A DNA stretch of 64,000 nt from Carboxylicivirga marina (GTDB taxonomy: Bacteria > Bacteroidota > Bacteroidia > Bacteroidales > Marinilabiliaceae), in the NCBI RefSeq assembly GCF_016612505.1, contig NZ_JAENRR010000012.1, positions 1 through 64,000 on the forward strand. Reading direction: 5' to 3'. Positions 11,055 through 20,008 of the stretch are shown piece by piece; the first letter of the stretch is position 1, and every line of letters begins with the position of its first letter. The notes beneath the pieces were generated by a model, which was not told the DNA's origin, did not search any database, and saw nothing but the letters and a program-made list of their open reading frames with translations. The translations under genes were made by a program, and so were the position numbers.

Positions 11055-12515
11055 ATGAACGATAAACACAAATACATTCTATTGATCTTATTTTTGCCTA
11101 TTGTTTTTCAATCTTGCGTGAGAAGTCGTAATGCTCAGCTTCCTAATTTCATCGTTTTCCTAACAGATGATCAAGGGTATAATGACTTGGGCTGTTATGG
11201 TTCACCAAATATAAAAACACCGCATCTGGACGAAATGGCAAAGCAAGGTATAAGGTTTACGAACTTTTATGCTCAACCTTTATGTGGTCCTTCGCGTGCT
11301 GCTTTGTTAACTGGTTGTTATCCTATTCGAATTGCTGAACCAGGTAATGTTAAAAATTTTCACACAAAACTTCACCCCAAAGAACTAACCATTGCTGAGG
11401 TATTAAAAACTGTCGGGTACCAGACCGCATGCATAGGAAAGTGGCATGTGGGTGAGAAGCCGGAACAAATGCCTCTAAGCCAGGGATTCGATTATTATTA
11501 TGGTACGCCACAGTATAATGGTAATTCAAAACTGATAGAGCAATCTAAGCATCGATGCCGTATTTTAAGAAATCATGATACATTAAAGGTCATCAACTCG
11601 GTGGAGGAAATGGGGCAGCTCACTAAAATGTACACCCATGAGGCCTCTGATTTTATCAGGCAAAATAAGGACAATCCTTTCTTTTTATACCTGTCTCATA
11701 ATATGCCACATGTACCATTAGGAGCTTCTGAAAGCTTCAGAGGAAAATCAGACGGTGGTTTTTATGGTGATGTGATTGAAGAACTGGACTGGAGTATGGG
11801 TGAGGTACTCAATGTCTTGAAAGAAGAAGGCTTGGAAGAAAATACATTGGTCGTGTTTGTTTCGGATAACGGTCCCTGGATTGAAGAAAAGATAGGTGAT
11901 CATGCCGGAAGTGCTTACCCACTCAGAGGTGCTAAAGCACAAACCTGGGAAGGGGGCGTTCGTGTGCCTTGCATTATGAAATGGAAAGGGCATATAAACG
12001 AAGGAATTACAAATGATGAGCTACTTACATGCATGGATTTCTTGCCAACATTTTCAGAACTCGCTCAAGCTGAGTTGCCTTTTAACTTATCGGTAGATGG
12101 AAAAAGTTTTAGTGATGTTATTTTAAACGCCGAAAAAAGCAAACACGATCGATTCTATTACTATGCCTATACTCATTTGCAGGCAGTAAGAGACCGAGGT
12201 TGGAAATTAGTATTGCCTCGTCCAAAGAAACCGGGATATATGAAGTGGAGGGGCAGGAAGATTGACCAGGTAGATGAAATTCAACTGTATAATTTGATAA
12301 CAGATAAGGAAGAACATCACAATGTAGCAGAACAACATCCCGATAAAGTGCAAGAACTGCTGGAAATGATTGAAGCTGGTCGCATTGAATTAGGTGATAA
12401 CAATCAAATCGGTCAAGGTGCCCGTTTCTTTGATGAGGCATCAAAGACCGATAGAATTGATATATACAAAGAATGGCAAGCTGGTAATAAACAAGTTAAT
12501 GAATCATTTAAATAG
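11055..12515 (+). CDS. Type I (S1) sulfatase, lipoprotein
   Basis: An alkaline-phosphatase-fold sulfatase that hydrolyses sulfate esters on glycans. The chosen start gives a clean lipoprotein signal ending at QSC (Cys21); an in-frame start at 10998 would overlap the previous gene. [11 protein letters not shown] near residues 33-45 supplies the first metal-binding aspartates. CGPSR at residues 77-81 is the C-x-P-x-R maturation motif, with Cys77 converted to formylglycine by a separate maturase (not in this window). GKWHVG and SDNGPW supply further active-site residues. The length (486 aa) is normal for a single-domain enzyme. The position of the sulfate it removes cannot be told from sequence. 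Unlike the two sulfatases at 42940 and 45138 it has no T9SS tail. Confidence 0.9.
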   Translation: MNDKHKYILLILFLPIVFQSCVRSRNAQLPNFIVFLTDDQGYNDLGCYGSPNIKTPHLDEMAKQGIRFTNFYAQPLCGPSRAALLTGCYPIRIAEPGNVKNFHTKLHPKELTIAEVLKTVGYQTACIGKWHVGEKPEQMPLSQGFDYYYGTPQYNGNSKLIEQSKHRCRILRNHDTLKVINSVEEMGQLTKMYTHEASDFIRQNKDNPFFLYLSHNMPHVPLGASESFRGKSDGGFYGDVIEELDWSMGEVLNVLKEEGLEENTLVVFVSDNGPWIEEKIGDHAGSAYPLRGAKAQTWEGGVRVPCIMKWKGHINEGITNDELLTCMDFLPTFSELAQAELPFNLSVDGKSFSDVILNAEKSKHDRFYYYAYTHLQAVRDRGWKLVLPRPKKPGYMKWRGRKIDQVDEIQLYNLITDKEEHHNVAEQHPDKVQELLEMIEAGRIELGDNNQIGQGARFFDEASKTDRIDIYKEWQAGNKQVNESFK

Positions 12516-12520
12516 TTGGT

Positions 12521-13084
12521 ATGAAAGAATTAATCTTAGGTTTTCTTGTGTTAGCTCTTATAGCGTCATGTTCTACAGAGAAGCATCATGTATGTAATAA
12601 CGATAAAACTGAAGTAAGAAGTTGGAAAACAGACATATCAGAAACACTAAAAGTCTTTGGTCACCGTAACTGGATAGTGATTGCCGATGCGGCCTACCCT
12701 CAGCAAAGTAATCCAGCCATTCAAACCATTACCATTGATGCGAATCAACTAGAAGCTGTTGAGTTTGTAAATCAGTTAATCGATGAGGCAAGGCATGTCG
12801 ATGCTAACATTTTTGTAGATAAAGAAATGGCTTTTGTTCCGGAGGAAAATGCAAGCGGAATAGAATCATACCGCAAGGCTTTACACCAAATACTTGAAGG
12901 CGAAAATGTAAAAACATTGTTGCACGAAGATATTATACGTGAGTTAGATGCATCGGCAAAATTATTCAATGTCTTAATCATTAAAACAGACCTGGCAATC
13001 CCTTATACCTCCGTCTTTTTTCAGTTGGAATGTGGCTATTGGAACGGGGAAGCAGAAAAAGAACTTAGAAATACAATTAAATAA
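12521..13084 (+). CDS. RbsD/FucU-like sugar mutarotase, secreted lipoprotein
   Basis: A short protein with a lipoprotein signal ending at ASC (Cys17), followed by an RbsD/FucU-type domain. The segment FGHRNWIVIADAAYP (about residues 46-60) matches the family motif GH..-..ADA..P, so His48 and Asp56 are the expected catalytic pair. IIKTDLAIPYTSVFF near the end matches the conserved IRTGE..PYANV segment. The family interconverts sugar anomers (L-fucose, D-ribose) and is normally cytoplasmic; this one is exported. It sits directly before the GH29 alpha-L-fucosidase (8 bp gap), which suits equilibration of the released fucose or L-galactose anomer before uptake. The middle helical region (residues 75-140) is longer than in classic FucU. 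The fold assignment is fairly sure; the substrate is inferred. Confidence 0.75.
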   Translation: MKELILGFLVLALIASCSTEKHHVCNNDKTEVRSWKTDISETLKVFGHRNWIVIADAAYPQQSNPAIQTITIDANQLEAVEFVNQLIDEARHVDANIFVDKEMAFVPEENASGIESYRKALHQILEGENVKTLLHEDIIRELDASAKLFNVLIIKTDLAIPYTSVFFQLECGYWNGEAEKELRNTIK

Positions 13085-13092
13085 GTAGATAT

Positions 13093-14595
13093 ATGAAACG
13101 ACTTCTTACTTATGTCGCTGCTCTATTGATGCTGTCACTCTTTAGTTGTGATGGTAAAAACGGCAAGCGTTCCAATACTGAAATCAGGAAACAATACAAC
13201 ACAAAACATGAATCAATCGCTTCATATGATGTGCCGGCATGGTATAGCGAGGGCAAGCTCGGGATATTTATGCACTTGAGTGCTTTCTCGGTGCCGGCAT
13301 ACAAAAATGAGTGGTATCCTACGCTTATGTATTATGCCGATAACAATCCTAATGTCATTCATCCTGATTGGGCTAAGACATTTCGAGATCACCATGAGGC
13401 TACTTATGGTTCGCTAAAGGAATTCGGTTACAAGGACTTTATTCCCATGTTTAAACTGGAAAATTTTAATGCCATCTATTATGCTGAATTAGTTAAGAAA
13501 GCAGGAGCAAGTTATTTCGCAGCCCCGGCAGTTCATCATGATGGTTTTGCTATGTGGGATTCCGAAGTAATCAATTGGAATGCTGTTAAGATGGGACCAA
13601 AGCGAGATGTGGTTGGCGAATTAACAACGGCCATGCGTAAGCAGGGAATTAAGACCGGTGTATCCACCCATTATGGTCGCCATTGGAAATATTATACTTT
13701 TCGACCTGAGTTTGATACCTGGAATCCAGAATATAAAGGATTGTATGGGAAGCGTCGTAGAGATACAGATCCTCCAAACCCTGAAGATGCCTTCAAGTGG
13801 GAAAGTGTGATGAACGAGTTAGTGGATAATTATCAACCCGATTACATCTTTGTAGATGGAGGCATTTGTGATGCTTATACGGAATACAAAAAGCCCTATT
13901 TCAGGGATGCCATGTATCGGGTTGTTGCAAATTATTATAATAAGAGTGTTACATGGGATAAGCGGGTAGTACTTTCCTGGAAACGGGACGCCATGCAAAA
14001 AGGGCAAGCCGTATATGATACCGAGAAGAACGAGGCCGATGGTATATCAAAGCGTCCGTGGCAAGCTCATTTTACTGCTAACGGAAGCTGGGCTTATACA
14101 GGTGAAAAAGGCGCTTATCCAATCGAGTCGGTACTTCGCTGTTTTATTGATCTGGTCAGTCGTAATGGTAATCTTCTACTCAATATTGCACCACGACCAG
14201 ATGGAACATTGGATAAGGCTCAGGAAAACTTATTGCTGGAATTAGGTCAGTGGATGGAAGTAAATGGTGAAGGAATAAAAGAATCAACACCCTGGGAGAT
14301 TCATGGTACCGGCGAGCTTAATTCGCTGCGTGGAGGGTCAAATGTAAACGAATACGATACCGATGCGGTTCGTTATACTCAAAAAGACGGTGTGCTCTAT
14401 GCCTGGTTTGTTTCCTGGCCATCTGCTAAGAACCTGACATTACCGCATGCTGGCAATTTTAACCCTGAATCTATTATTCCTCTTGGCGGCAATGAAAGAC
14501 TTAAGTTTGTAAAAGATGGTGAAAACCTGATTGTTGAATTGCCTGAAAATCAGTTTGGCAATTACGTGTGGGGAGTAAAGCTGACGAAAGATTAA
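13093..14595 (+). CDS. GH29 alpha-L-fucosidase (or alpha-L-galactosidase), lipoprotein
   Basis: The signal peptide ends at a lipobox-like FSC (residue 19). The (beta/alpha)8 barrel begins at WYSEGKLGIFMHLS, a close version of the GH29 start motif W..AKFGIFIHWG. YFAAPAVHHDGFAMWDS carries the substrate-binding histidines, and YIFVDGG gives candidate nucleophile Asp255. LLLNIAPRPDGTL is the usual GH29 end-of-barrel motif, followed by a C-terminal beta-sandwich. It would release alpha-linked L-fucose by a retaining mechanism; some GH29 enzymes also accept L-galactose, which occurs in agars and porphyran. It is flanked by a fucose-mutarotase-like gene and GH2, with GH95 two genes downstream. An active-site loop (GVSTHYGRHW instead of the common GLYYSL.EW) is unusual and may alter specificity. 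Confidence 0.88.
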   Translation: MKRLLTYVAALLMLSLFSCDGKNGKRSNTEIRKQYNTKHESIASYDVPAWYSEGKLGIFMHLSAFSVPAYKNEWYPTLMYYADNNPNVIHPDWAKTFRDHHEATYGSLKEFGYKDFIPMFKLENFNAIYYAELVKKAGASYFAAPAVHHDGFAMWDSEVINWNAVKMGPKRDVVGELTTAMRKQGIKTGVSTHYGRHWKYYTFRPEFDTWNPEYKGLYGKRRRDTDPPNPEDAFKWESVMNELVDNYQPDYIFVDGGICDAYTEYKKPYFRDAMYRVVANYYNKSVTWDKRVVLSWKRDAMQKGQAVYDTEKNEADGISKRPWQAHFTANGSWAYTGEKGAYPIESVLRCFIDLVSRNGNLLLNIAPRPDGTLDKAQENLLLELGQWMEVNGEGIKESTPWEIHGTGELNSLRGGSNVNEYDTDAVRYTQKDGVLYAWFVSWPSAKNLTLPHAGNFNPESIIPLGGNERLKFVKDGENLIVELPENQFGNYVWGVKLTKD

Positions 14596-14606
14596 ATCGT
14601 AATTAA

Positions 14607-17162
14607 ATGAAAAATATTCTATTCCTTTTAGTGATATCCGTGCTTGTTGTATCGTGTTCAAACTCAAAACATGTACAAAAGGTACGACTAAAAAAGAACA
14701 TCAATCGCGATTGGCAGTTTACCTTTAGCTCCGAAACAGAAGATTTTTCAGATAAAAACACAGATGGCCACTGGGAAAGGGTAGGACTTCCTCATACCTT
14801 TAGTTTACCATATTTTCGTTCAGAGAGTTTTTATGAAGGCTATGGATGGTATCAAAAAGCATTAACTATTGAAAAGGAATGGTTGAACAAACGAATCTAT
14901 CTGGAATTTGATGGCGTTTTTCAAGTGGCGGAGATACACCTGAATGGTGTTAAAGTAGGTTCTCACCGAGGTGGTTATACAGGCTTTGAAGTTGATATTA
15001 CCGATGCAGTTAAGCTCGGTGAAAACCAGCTGGCTATTCGTGTCAATAACTTGTGGGATGCCCAATTGGCACCACGCGCAGGAGAGCATGTGTTTAGTGG
15101 TGGCATCTATCGCGATGTGTATTTAACCGTGACCAACCCATTACATGTCACATGGAATGGCACATTTGTATCAACGCCTGGCGTTCTCAAGAATGAGGCG
15201 AAAGTGAATTTGAAGACAGAAATAGCCAACCAAAGCGAATCTCTAAAAAACATCACCTTAAAGACGCTTATTGTAGATACCAATGGCAATGAAATTGCTG
15301 AATTATCAAGTGATGAAACCATAAAGACGGGCGACACAATGGTTTGTGAGCAGACGAGTGATGTGATTAAAAATCCTGATTTATGGTCGCCGAGTAATCC
15401 AGCATTATACAAAGCCTTAACGTTCATCTATGAAAATGATACATTGTTAGATTCATATGAATCTAGTTTCGGATTCCGATGGACGGAGTGGACAGACGAT
15501 GAGGGATTTTTCCTCAATGGAGAACATTTGTATCTCGAAGGAGTAAATGTACATCAGGACCATGCTGGCTGGGGCGATGCCGTTACCAAAGCTGGTGTGT
15601 ATCGCGATTTAAAACTGATGAAAGATGCTGGTTTTAACCTGATTCGTGGGTCTCACTATCCGCATCACCCATATTTTACTGAGGTATGTGATCAATTAGG
15701 ATTGCTATTCATTCCTGAAAACTGCGTATGGGGAATAGGTGGTTTTGAAGAAGATGGCTATTGGAATTCAAGTACCTATCCTGTGCATGAAGAAGATATG
15801 GCGGCTTATAATGAAAGTGCGGCTAATACTCTTCAGGAATTGATTCGAATCAATAGAAATAGCCCATCCGTGATAGCATGGAGCATGAGTAATGAACCTT
15901 TCTTTTCGGCCATGTCTGTTGATGCTGAAATGAAACAGCTCTTGTCTGATTTGGTGGAACTTTCGCATATTCTTGACCCAACACGATTGGCCATGATTGG
16001 CGGTGCACAACGCAGAGGTGTTGATGTATTAGGTGATATCGCCGGTTACAATGGTGATGGTGCCACACTATACCGAAATCCGGGAATCCCGAATATGGTG
16101 AGTGAATATGGTTCCTGTGTAAGCGATCGTCCGGGAAATTATACACCATGCTGGGGGCATGTGACGGATGGTGAGAAGCCTGAATGGCGCAGCGGTCATG
16201 CTATCTGGTGTGGTTTCGACCATGGTAGTATTGCCGGTAATATGGGCGAAATGGGCATCGTTGATTTTGCCCGTATCCCAAAGCGTTCGTGGTATTGGTA
16301 TCGTCATTATTTCAGAGATATTGAACCACCTGTATGGCCTGAACCGGGAACACCAAAGAGTCTCCAACTTTTTGCTGACAAAACAACCATTCAGGGAACG
16401 AATGCCACCGATGATGTACATATTAATGTGAAGGTGATTGGCGATAGTGGCTTACATATTTCTAATAGTCCGGATGTGACCTTAACCATTATTTCTGGTC
16501 CTGGCGAATTTCCAACGGGACGAAGCATCACTTTTAAAGAAACGACCTATAATGATATTCAAATATTAGATGGCCATGCAGCCATCGAGTTTCGCTCTTA
16601 CGAAGGAGGTGCAACCATAATAGAGGCCACATCGGAAGGTTTGGAGTCGGCTCGAATCAATATCACGACGATGGGAGAGCCAATGTATCAGGAAGGTATA
16701 ACGCCGCTTGTAAAAGAAAGACCATATATCGATTATCGTCTAACGAAAGCAATAGCAGCCGGTGAACCCGTGAAAGTTTCGGATGCGCGTCCTTCACGTA
16801 CCAATTCAGCTGGAAAAAGTTTACCTTCATTGGCCAACGATGGGCATAAATGGACCAAGTGGCAACCTGAACCAGAAAATGGACGTGTTTGGTGGGAACT
16901 GGATATGGAGAATTTCTATCAGGTCGACAGGGTTGAATTTACATTTGTTAAGGCTGAAGGAGCTGAGTTAATACTTGAAACCTCATTTAATCAGGAAGAT
17001 TGGATGGAGGTAGCAAAAGGAAGATATATGAATAATGGTCAGACAGAAATGGTCTTCAATATTAACGATAAAACAGATGTACGTTTCTTGAGAGTTAGTT
17101 TCTTTACCAATCAGACTTTGGTTATTGGTGAAATTGAAGTTTTTGGTAATGTTAATAGATGA
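14607..17162 (+). CDS. GH2 beta-glycosidase with C-terminal discoidin-like domain
   Basis: The lipoprotein signal ends at VSC (Cys17). The order is a jelly-roll sugar-binding domain (about residues 28-190), an Ig-like domain (about 195-295), and a TIM barrel with MSNEPFF giving acid/base Glu430 and NMVSEYGSC giving nucleophile Glu500. A further Ig/Big-like domain follows (about 595-690), and the C-terminus (about 720-851) reads as an F5/8 type C or CBM32-like fold ending FLRVSFF...IGEIEVFG. GH2 enzymes release terminal beta-galactose, beta-mannose, beta-glucuronate and others; which one is unclear. It lies between GH29 and GH95, so it probably attacks a side chain or backbone exposed after fucose or L-galactose removal. 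The next gene starts 13 bp downstream. Confidence 0.85.
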   Translation: MKNILFLLVISVLVVSCSNSKHVQKVRLKKNINRDWQFTFSSETEDFSDKNTDGHWERVGLPHTFSLPYFRSESFYEGYGWYQKALTIEKEWLNKRIYLEFDGVFQVAEIHLNGVKVGSHRGGYTGFEVDITDAVKLGENQLAIRVNNLWDAQLAPRAGEHVFSGGIYRDVYLTVTNPLHVTWNGTFVSTPGVLKNEAKVNLKTEIANQSESLKNITLKTLIVDTNGNEIAELSSDETIKTGDTMVCEQTSDVIKNPDLWSPSNPALYKALTFIYENDTLLDSYESSFGFRWTEWTDDEGFFLNGEHLYLEGVNVHQDHAGWGDAVTKAGVYRDLKLMKDAGFNLIRGSHYPHHPYFTEVCDQLGLLFIPENCVWGIGGFEEDGYWNSSTYPVHEEDMAAYNESAANTLQELIRINRNSPSVIAWSMSNEPFFSAMSVDAEMKQLLSDLVELSHILDPTRLAMIGGAQRRGVDVLGDIAGYNGDGATLYRNPGIPNMVSEYGSCVSDRPGNYTPCWGHVTDGEKPEWRSGHAIWCGFDHGSIAGNMGEMGIVDFARIPKRSWYWYRHYFRDIEPPVWPEPGTPKSLQLFADKTTIQGTNATDDVHINVKVIGDSGLHISNSPDVTLTIISGPGEFPTGRSITFKETTYNDIQILDGHAAIEFRSYEGGATIIEATSEGLESARINITTMGEPMYQEGITPLVKERPYIDYRLTKAIAAGEPVKVSDARPSRTNSAGKSLPSLANDGHKWTKWQPEPENGRVWWELDMENFYQVDRVEFTFVKAEGAELILETSFNQEDWMEVAKGRYMNNGQTEMVFNINDKTDVRFLRVSFFTNQTLVIGEIEVFGNVNR

Positions 17163-17175
17163 AAAAACACTAAAT

Positions 17176-19530
17176 ATGCAACACACTTTCAAACTATTAC
17201 TTCTTGTACTAATTATTACTACAACAGCCTGTTGTACAGGAGTTAAAAAAGAAACAAATCTATCATTGTGGTACAATCAACCAGCTACCGACTGGCAATC
17301 GGAAGCCTTACCCATTGGTAATGCACACACCGGCGCCATGTTTTTTGGTGGTGTCGAAAAAGAGCAAATCCAGTTTACTGAAGGCACTTTATGGAGTGGT
17401 GGTCCGGGTAGTGGTGAAGAATATAACTACGGCATCAAAAACGAGGCCTGGAAGCATCTCGCCGAAGTACGAAGGTTGTTGGATGCCGGTAAAATGGATG
17501 ACGCGCATCGGTTGGCCAACAGAGAATTAACTGGTGCCATGCATAAGGCAGACGGTTCAGAATCACTTTTTGGTAATTACGGAGCGCAGCAAACCATGGG
17601 TGATGTTTATGTTGAGGTGCAGCATAAAGGAGAAGCAATAAACTATAAACGTGAATTGGACATCGAAAATGCAGAAGGTCGTGTCAGTTATCAGCTTGGC
17701 GAAACAAATTACAAGCGTCGATATTTTGCGTCTTATCCAGCCAAAGCATTAGTGTATCACTTTGAAGCAGATAAAGCCACTGACTATACCGTTCATTTTG
17801 AAACGCCACATGTGAAGAATAAGGAATCATTTGATAACTCTGTATATTCTTTTCAGGGAGAAGTGGCCGATAACGGTATGCGATTTGAAACCTGCATGAA
17901 GCTTGAAACGGATGGGACGCTCAGCTATAAAGACGGCAAAATTGAGGTTGCAGGAGCAGGATATTTGAAAATATACCATGTAGCCGCTACCGATTACGTC
18001 AATCAATATCCCGACTATAAAGGCAATGACTTTATTGCAGACAATAAAAAGGTCCTTCAAAACATAGCTAATAAAACGTACGAGGCATTACTTGCAGAGC
18101 ATCAGAAGGATTATAAAACGCTATACAACAGAGTAGAACTGGAGTTGGGCGACAATGCAAGAGACAGTATCCCAACGGATGTTCGTCTGGAAGAATATGC
18201 TAAAGGAATCACTGATTTAGGTTTTGAGGAATTGTATTTTCAATTTGGTCGTTATATGATGATTTCATCAACGCGTCCGGGTAGCATGCCAATGAATTTG
18301 CAGGGAAAATGGAACAACAGTACTAATCCGGCGTGGGCTTGCGATTACCACATGAATATCAACCAGCAGATGTTGTATTGGCCGGCTGAGGTGACCAACT
18401 TGAGTGAGTGTCACAAGCCGCTATTCGATTATATGGAGGCTTTAGTGGAGCCGGGTAGAATATCAGCCAAGGAGTTTTACAATACAAGAGGTTGGGTAGT
18501 GAATACTATGAATAATCCCTTTGGTTACACATCACCAGGCTGGAGTTTTCCCTGGGGGGCTTTTCCGGGTGGTGCTGCCTGGTTGTGTCAGCACCTGTGG
18601 GAGCATTACGAGTTTACGCAAGATAAAGTTTTTCTGGAAAAAACGGCTTATCCTCTAATGAAAGAAGCCGCATTATTCTGGATAGATTACCTGATAGAAG
18701 ATGAAAACGGACATTTGGTATCGTCTCCTTCGTATTCACCTGAGCACGGTGGTATTTCAAGAGGTGCGTCCATGGACCATCAAATGGCCTGGGACTTATT
18801 GAATAACTGCATGGCAGCGTGTGAGGTATTAAGTATAGATGAGGAATTTAAATTGGAAGCACAGCGCATTCGCGACCGTATTTCGCCACCTACCATTGGT
18901 AACTGGGGACAGCTCCAAGAGTGGAAAGAAGATGTAGACGATCCGGAAAGCAAACATCGACATGTATCACATTTATATGCTTTTCATCCAGGGAAACAAA
19001 TTTCAATGGAAAAAACACCGGACTTGGCTGAAGCGGCTAAAGTGAGCTTAAATGCAAGAGGTGATAATGGTACCGGTTGGTCTCTGGCCTGGAAAGTGAA
19101 TTTCTGGGCTCGATTTAAAGATGGCGATCGTGCCTACAAATTGTACCGACGCTTATTATATCCGGCAACTATAAAATCAGAAAAGTTAATGGGACAGGGA
19201 AGTGGTACCTACGCCAACCTATTCTGTGCACATCCCCCATTTCAATTAGACGGTAACATGGGTGGAACAGCCGGTATGGCTGAAATCTTATTGCAATCTC
19301 ATGCAGATATCATTGAATTACTTCCTGCATTACCTTCAGCATGGGCAAATGGGCAGGTTAAAGGTTTGAAAGCTCGTGGTGCTTATGAAGTCGATTTGGA
19401 ATGGAAAGAAGGCAAATTATTGAAAGCAGAAATCACGGCATCGACAGAAGGCAATTGTACCATCCGATATAAGGGTACAACACATACGAAAGCCTTGAAA
19501 AGTGGTGAGCTTTGGAAAATTAAGTTATAA
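17176..19530 (+). CDS. GH95 alpha-L-fucosidase/alpha-L-galactosidase, lipoprotein
   Basis: Last gene of unit 1. The start at 17176 gives a proper lipoprotein signal (Cys near residue 20); an in-frame upstream start at 17125 would overlap GH2. The N-terminal beta-domain begins LWYNQPATDWQSEALPIGNAH, the standard GH95 opening. The helical barrel holds MNINQQMLYWPAE with Asn394 and Asn396, the pair that activates water in this inverting family, and SPSYSPEHGG with candidate general acid Glu523. GH95 members cleave alpha-1,2-L-fucose or alpha-L-galactose. The full length of 784 aa is normal. A hairpin terminator follows 30 bp after the stop. Confidence 0.9.
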   Translation: MQHTFKLLLLVLIITTTACCTGVKKETNLSLWYNQPATDWQSEALPIGNAHTGAMFFGGVEKEQIQFTEGTLWSGGPGSGEEYNYGIKNEAWKHLAEVRRLLDAGKMDDAHRLANRELTGAMHKADGSESLFGNYGAQQTMGDVYVEVQHKGEAINYKRELDIENAEGRVSYQLGETNYKRRYFASYPAKALVYHFEADKATDYTVHFETPHVKNKESFDNSVYSFQGEVADNGMRFETCMKLETDGTLSYKDGKIEVAGAGYLKIYHVAATDYVNQYPDYKGNDFIADNKKVLQNIANKTYEALLAEHQKDYKTLYNRVELELGDNARDSIPTDVRLEEYAKGITDLGFEELYFQFGRYMMISSTRPGSMPMNLQGKWNNSTNPAWACDYHMNINQQMLYWPAEVTNLSECHKPLFDYMEALVEPGRISAKEFYNTRGWVVNTMNNPFGYTSPGWSFPWGAFPGGAAWLCQHLWEHYEFTQDKVFLEKTAYPLMKEAALFWIDYLIEDENGHLVSSPSYSPEHGGISRGASMDHQMAWDLLNNCMAACEVLSIDEEFKLEAQRIRDRISPPTIGNWGQLQEWKEDVDDPESKHRHVSHLYAFHPGKQISMEKTPDLAEAAKVSLNARGDNGTGWSLAWKVNFWARFKDGDRAYKLYRRLLYPATIKSEKLMGQGSGTYANLFCAHPPFQLDGNMGGTAGMAEILLQSHADIIELLPALPSAWANGQVKGLKARGAYEVDLEWKEGKLLKAEITASTEGNCTIRYKGTTHTKALKSGELWKIKL

Positions 19531-19560
19531 GCAAAGTTTTCTTAAACCCATTATTTCACG

Positions 19561-19601
19561 AGTCCTGATGCAGGTTGTATCCTATGTGTCGGGACTTTTT
19601 T
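19561..19601 (+). terminator. Intrinsic terminator of unit 1
   Basis: Stem arms AGTCCTGA (19561-19568) and TCGGGACT (19589-19596), with one G-T pair, are followed by a T-run to 19601. It lies 30 bp after the GH95 stop and upstream of promoter copy 2, so it separates units 1 and 2. Confidence 0.75.
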
Positions 19602-19894
19602 ATATCCTGTTGGCAGAGTTGCTAATGCATATGGTGGGCAATGTCGTTTAGTTAAGAAATTATACAATCTTGAGTGAATAGTACACTGTCCAACTTTCCC
19701 CCTTCGCCTCCGGCACCTGCCTGCAGCAGGCAGGCTTCCCCAAAGGGAAGATTTGATTAGCAGTTTGGTATAAATATATAAAAGACAAGCTGTACATAAA
19801 TGCTCCACTTGGGGAGCTACCCGTAGGGTTGTGGGGGAATTTTACCCTAAACTAAAAGACATTTATATGGCGGGTTAAACGGTCAATTGGTCAT
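19602..19894. other. Intergenic spacer with GC-rich palindromes
   Basis: No credible gene. The stretch between the unit 1 terminator and promoter copy 2 contains a GC-rich cluster of short palindromes (described separately at 19700-19840) in an otherwise AT-rich context. Confidence 0.5.
19700..19840. repeat. GC-rich palindrome cluster (REP/MITE-like)
   Basis: A perfect 19-nt palindrome with arms CCTGCCTGC and GCAGGCAGG around a single A lies at 19716-19734. It is followed directly by CTTCCC-caaa-GGGAAG at 19735-19750. A second GC-rich patch with short self-complementary runs (CTCC/GGAG, CTAC/GTAG) begins near 19801. Base composition differs sharply from the surroundings. It looks like a dispersed intergenic repeat, but other genomic copies cannot be checked here. 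Confidence 0.45.
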
Positions 19895-19953
19895 TTTACG
19901 CTAAGCATTGTCAGGTTTATGCTCTCTTACTTTTTGATGAAGAAGTATTTTTA
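19895..19953 (+). promoter_or_regulatory. Shared operator/promoter module, copy 2
   Basis: Half-sites TTTACGC (19895-19901) and TTTATGC (19916-19922) are 21 bp apart, with the invariant core TAAGCATTGTC at 19902-19912. The -7-like box TATTTTTA is at 19946-19953, the same distance as in the other copies. The box is 55 bp upstream of the ATG at 20009. Confidence 0.75.
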
Positions 19954-20008
19954 GAGCAATTAAAATGAATGAGGAGAAAGTACTAAGAATCAATTATTGA
20001 ATAATGAT

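Noticed and set aside
19551-19808. A minus-strand 85-codon frame in the GC-rich spacer
   Set aside because: It runs through a terminator and palindromes, and the predicted peptide is low in structure and resembles no protein.
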